Below are positions 59,125-59,643 of a DNA stretch of 59,643 nucleotides, one piece after another. The translations under genes and the position numbers were made by a program. Position 1 is the first letter of the stretch. Each line of letters opens with the position of its first letter. The notes under the pieces are model-generated. The model searched no databases. It was not told the origin of the DNA and saw only the letters and a list, made by a program, of their open reading frames with translations. Origin of the DNA: Acidobacteriota bacterium (GTDB lineage Bacteria; Acidobacteriota; Aminicenantia; Aminicenantales; Saccharicenantaceae); the NCBI GenBank assembly GCA_028749205.1, contig JAQULR010000002.1:1-59643 (forward strand), read 5' to 3'.

Positions 59125-59643
59125 ATGGAGCACAAGCCTTATGTCCCTGAGAAAACAGATATGAAAGAATTTACTCTCCGGGCTATTATTCTCGGCTTAA
59201 TCATGACCGTTATCCTTGGAGCAGCCAACGCCTATCTAGGATTGCGAGCTGGAATGACCATTGCTGCCACTTATCCGGCAGCAGTCATAGGAATGGCCAT
59301 TTTAAAAATAATGCGGGGTTCGATCCTGGAAGAGAATATGGCCCGAACAATTGGCTCAATCGGAGAATCGGTAGCCGCCGGGGCTATTTTTACTATCCCG
59401 GCCTTTCTTATTACTGGAGTCTGGGCTAAATTCAACACTATTGATGCCTACCTGAAATCGACAGCCTTAATGTTCATCGGTGGATTACTGGGGATTCTTT
59501 TCGTGACCTTCCTCAGAAGAATTATGGTTACAGATCCGGAACTGCCCTTTCCTGAATCAGTAGCAGCAGCCGAAATACACAAAGCTGGCCAGAAAGGCAG
59601 TGCTGGGGCCAAATTCCTTTTCCAGGCTATGGGAATAGGGGCT
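59125..59643 (+). CDS. OPT-family oligopeptide transporter (N-terminal part, runs off the window)
   Basis: The visible 173 residues begin MEHKPYVPEKTDMKEFTLRA and contain the OPT opening: ILGLIMTVILGAANAYLGLR, AGMTIAATYPAAVIGMAI, ARTIGSIGESVAAGAIFTIP and the PELPFPESVAAAEIHKAG block. Bacterial OPT carriers import short peptides or metal-chelates with protons. AAAGGAG lies 6 nt before the ATG. A full gene would be around 600 residues, so most is outside the window. It is transcribed divergently from mreB. Confidence 0.9.
   Translation, partial: MEHKPYVPEKTDMKEFTLRAIILGLIMTVILGAANAYLGLRAGMTIAATYPAAVIGMAILKIMRGSILEENMARTIGSIGESVAAGAIFTIPAFLITGVWAKFNTIDAYLKSTALMFIGGLLGILFVTFLRRIMVTDPELPFPESVAAAEIHKAGQKGSAGAKFLFQAMGIGA

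Noticed and set aside
1-59643. tRNA, rRNA and CRISPR features
   Set aside because: Read through for tRNA-like cloverleaf ends, conserved rRNA words and regularly spaced repeats; none were convincing. A dedicated covariance search could still reveal a small RNA.

Overview
The window looks like part of the chromosome of an uncultivated, rod-shaped Gram-negative bacterium. The best guess is candidate phylum Aminicenantes (OP8) or a relative near Acidobacteriota. This is inference. It rests on two outer-membrane Omp85-type barrels, a complete mreBCD-mrdA-rodA cell-shape operon, moderate-to-low GC, frequent TTG starts, and an unusual load of exported peptidases (S9, C69, M24, M14-like) and BNR/sortilin-type propeller proteins. 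No rRNA, tRNA or CRISPR was seen.

Layout. 1-1534: the end of an Omp85-type protein, then a membrane 4Fe-4S protein preceded by a 46-residue CXXC protein. 1872-5002: a GNAT acetyltransferase and a secreted S9 peptidase. 5209-8467: a two-subunit flavin/iron-sulfur amine or amino-acid dehydrogenase. 8470-9051: a decayed IS91-type transposase lacking its catalytic core. 9430-20401: minus-strand genes for a GH20 hexosaminidase, two large BNR-propeller proteins, an AlkD-like DNA repair protein, and small DUF2892, DUF4342 and PilZ proteins. 20835-25440: a sugar cluster of MFS permease, Gfo/Idh/MocA dehydrogenase and an exported TIM barrel-DUF1080 fusion. 25447-28512: an unusual gluzincin peptidase-propeller-Omp85 barrel fusion. 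28651-36449: a radical SAM protein, then a tight run of ion-transporter-like permease, 53-residue membrane protein, M14-like deacylase, two C69 peptidases and a DUF6305-like protein. 36472-39956: a helical protein of unknown function, a serine hydrolase, a CBM9-like protein and an aminoacyl-tRNA deacylase. 40371-50145: two PLP aminotransferases, a POT peptide transporter, two M24 peptidases, an asparagine synthetase of AsnRS ancestry and a third C69 peptidase. 50403-58958: WbqC, a TIGR03960-type radical SAM protein and the rod-shape operon. 59125-end: the start of an OPT peptide transporter.

How it fits together. Much of the window reads as a protein and peptide economy. Secreted or membrane-anchored peptidases make small peptides, POT and OPT carriers import them, and M24 peptidases, aminotransferases and flavin dehydrogenases process the amino acids. 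A second theme is glycan use: GH20, CBM9, and a probable 3-keto-sugar route.

Most worth following up: the permease/M14/C69/DUF6305 cluster as a possible peptide or acyl-amino-acid processing and uptake system; the peptidase-propeller-barrel fusion; and two families of short intergenic repeats. One repeat family has copies at 11833, 41649 and 50249 with a stem-loop showing a compensatory base change. The other is a hairpin found upstream of several catabolic and transport genes.
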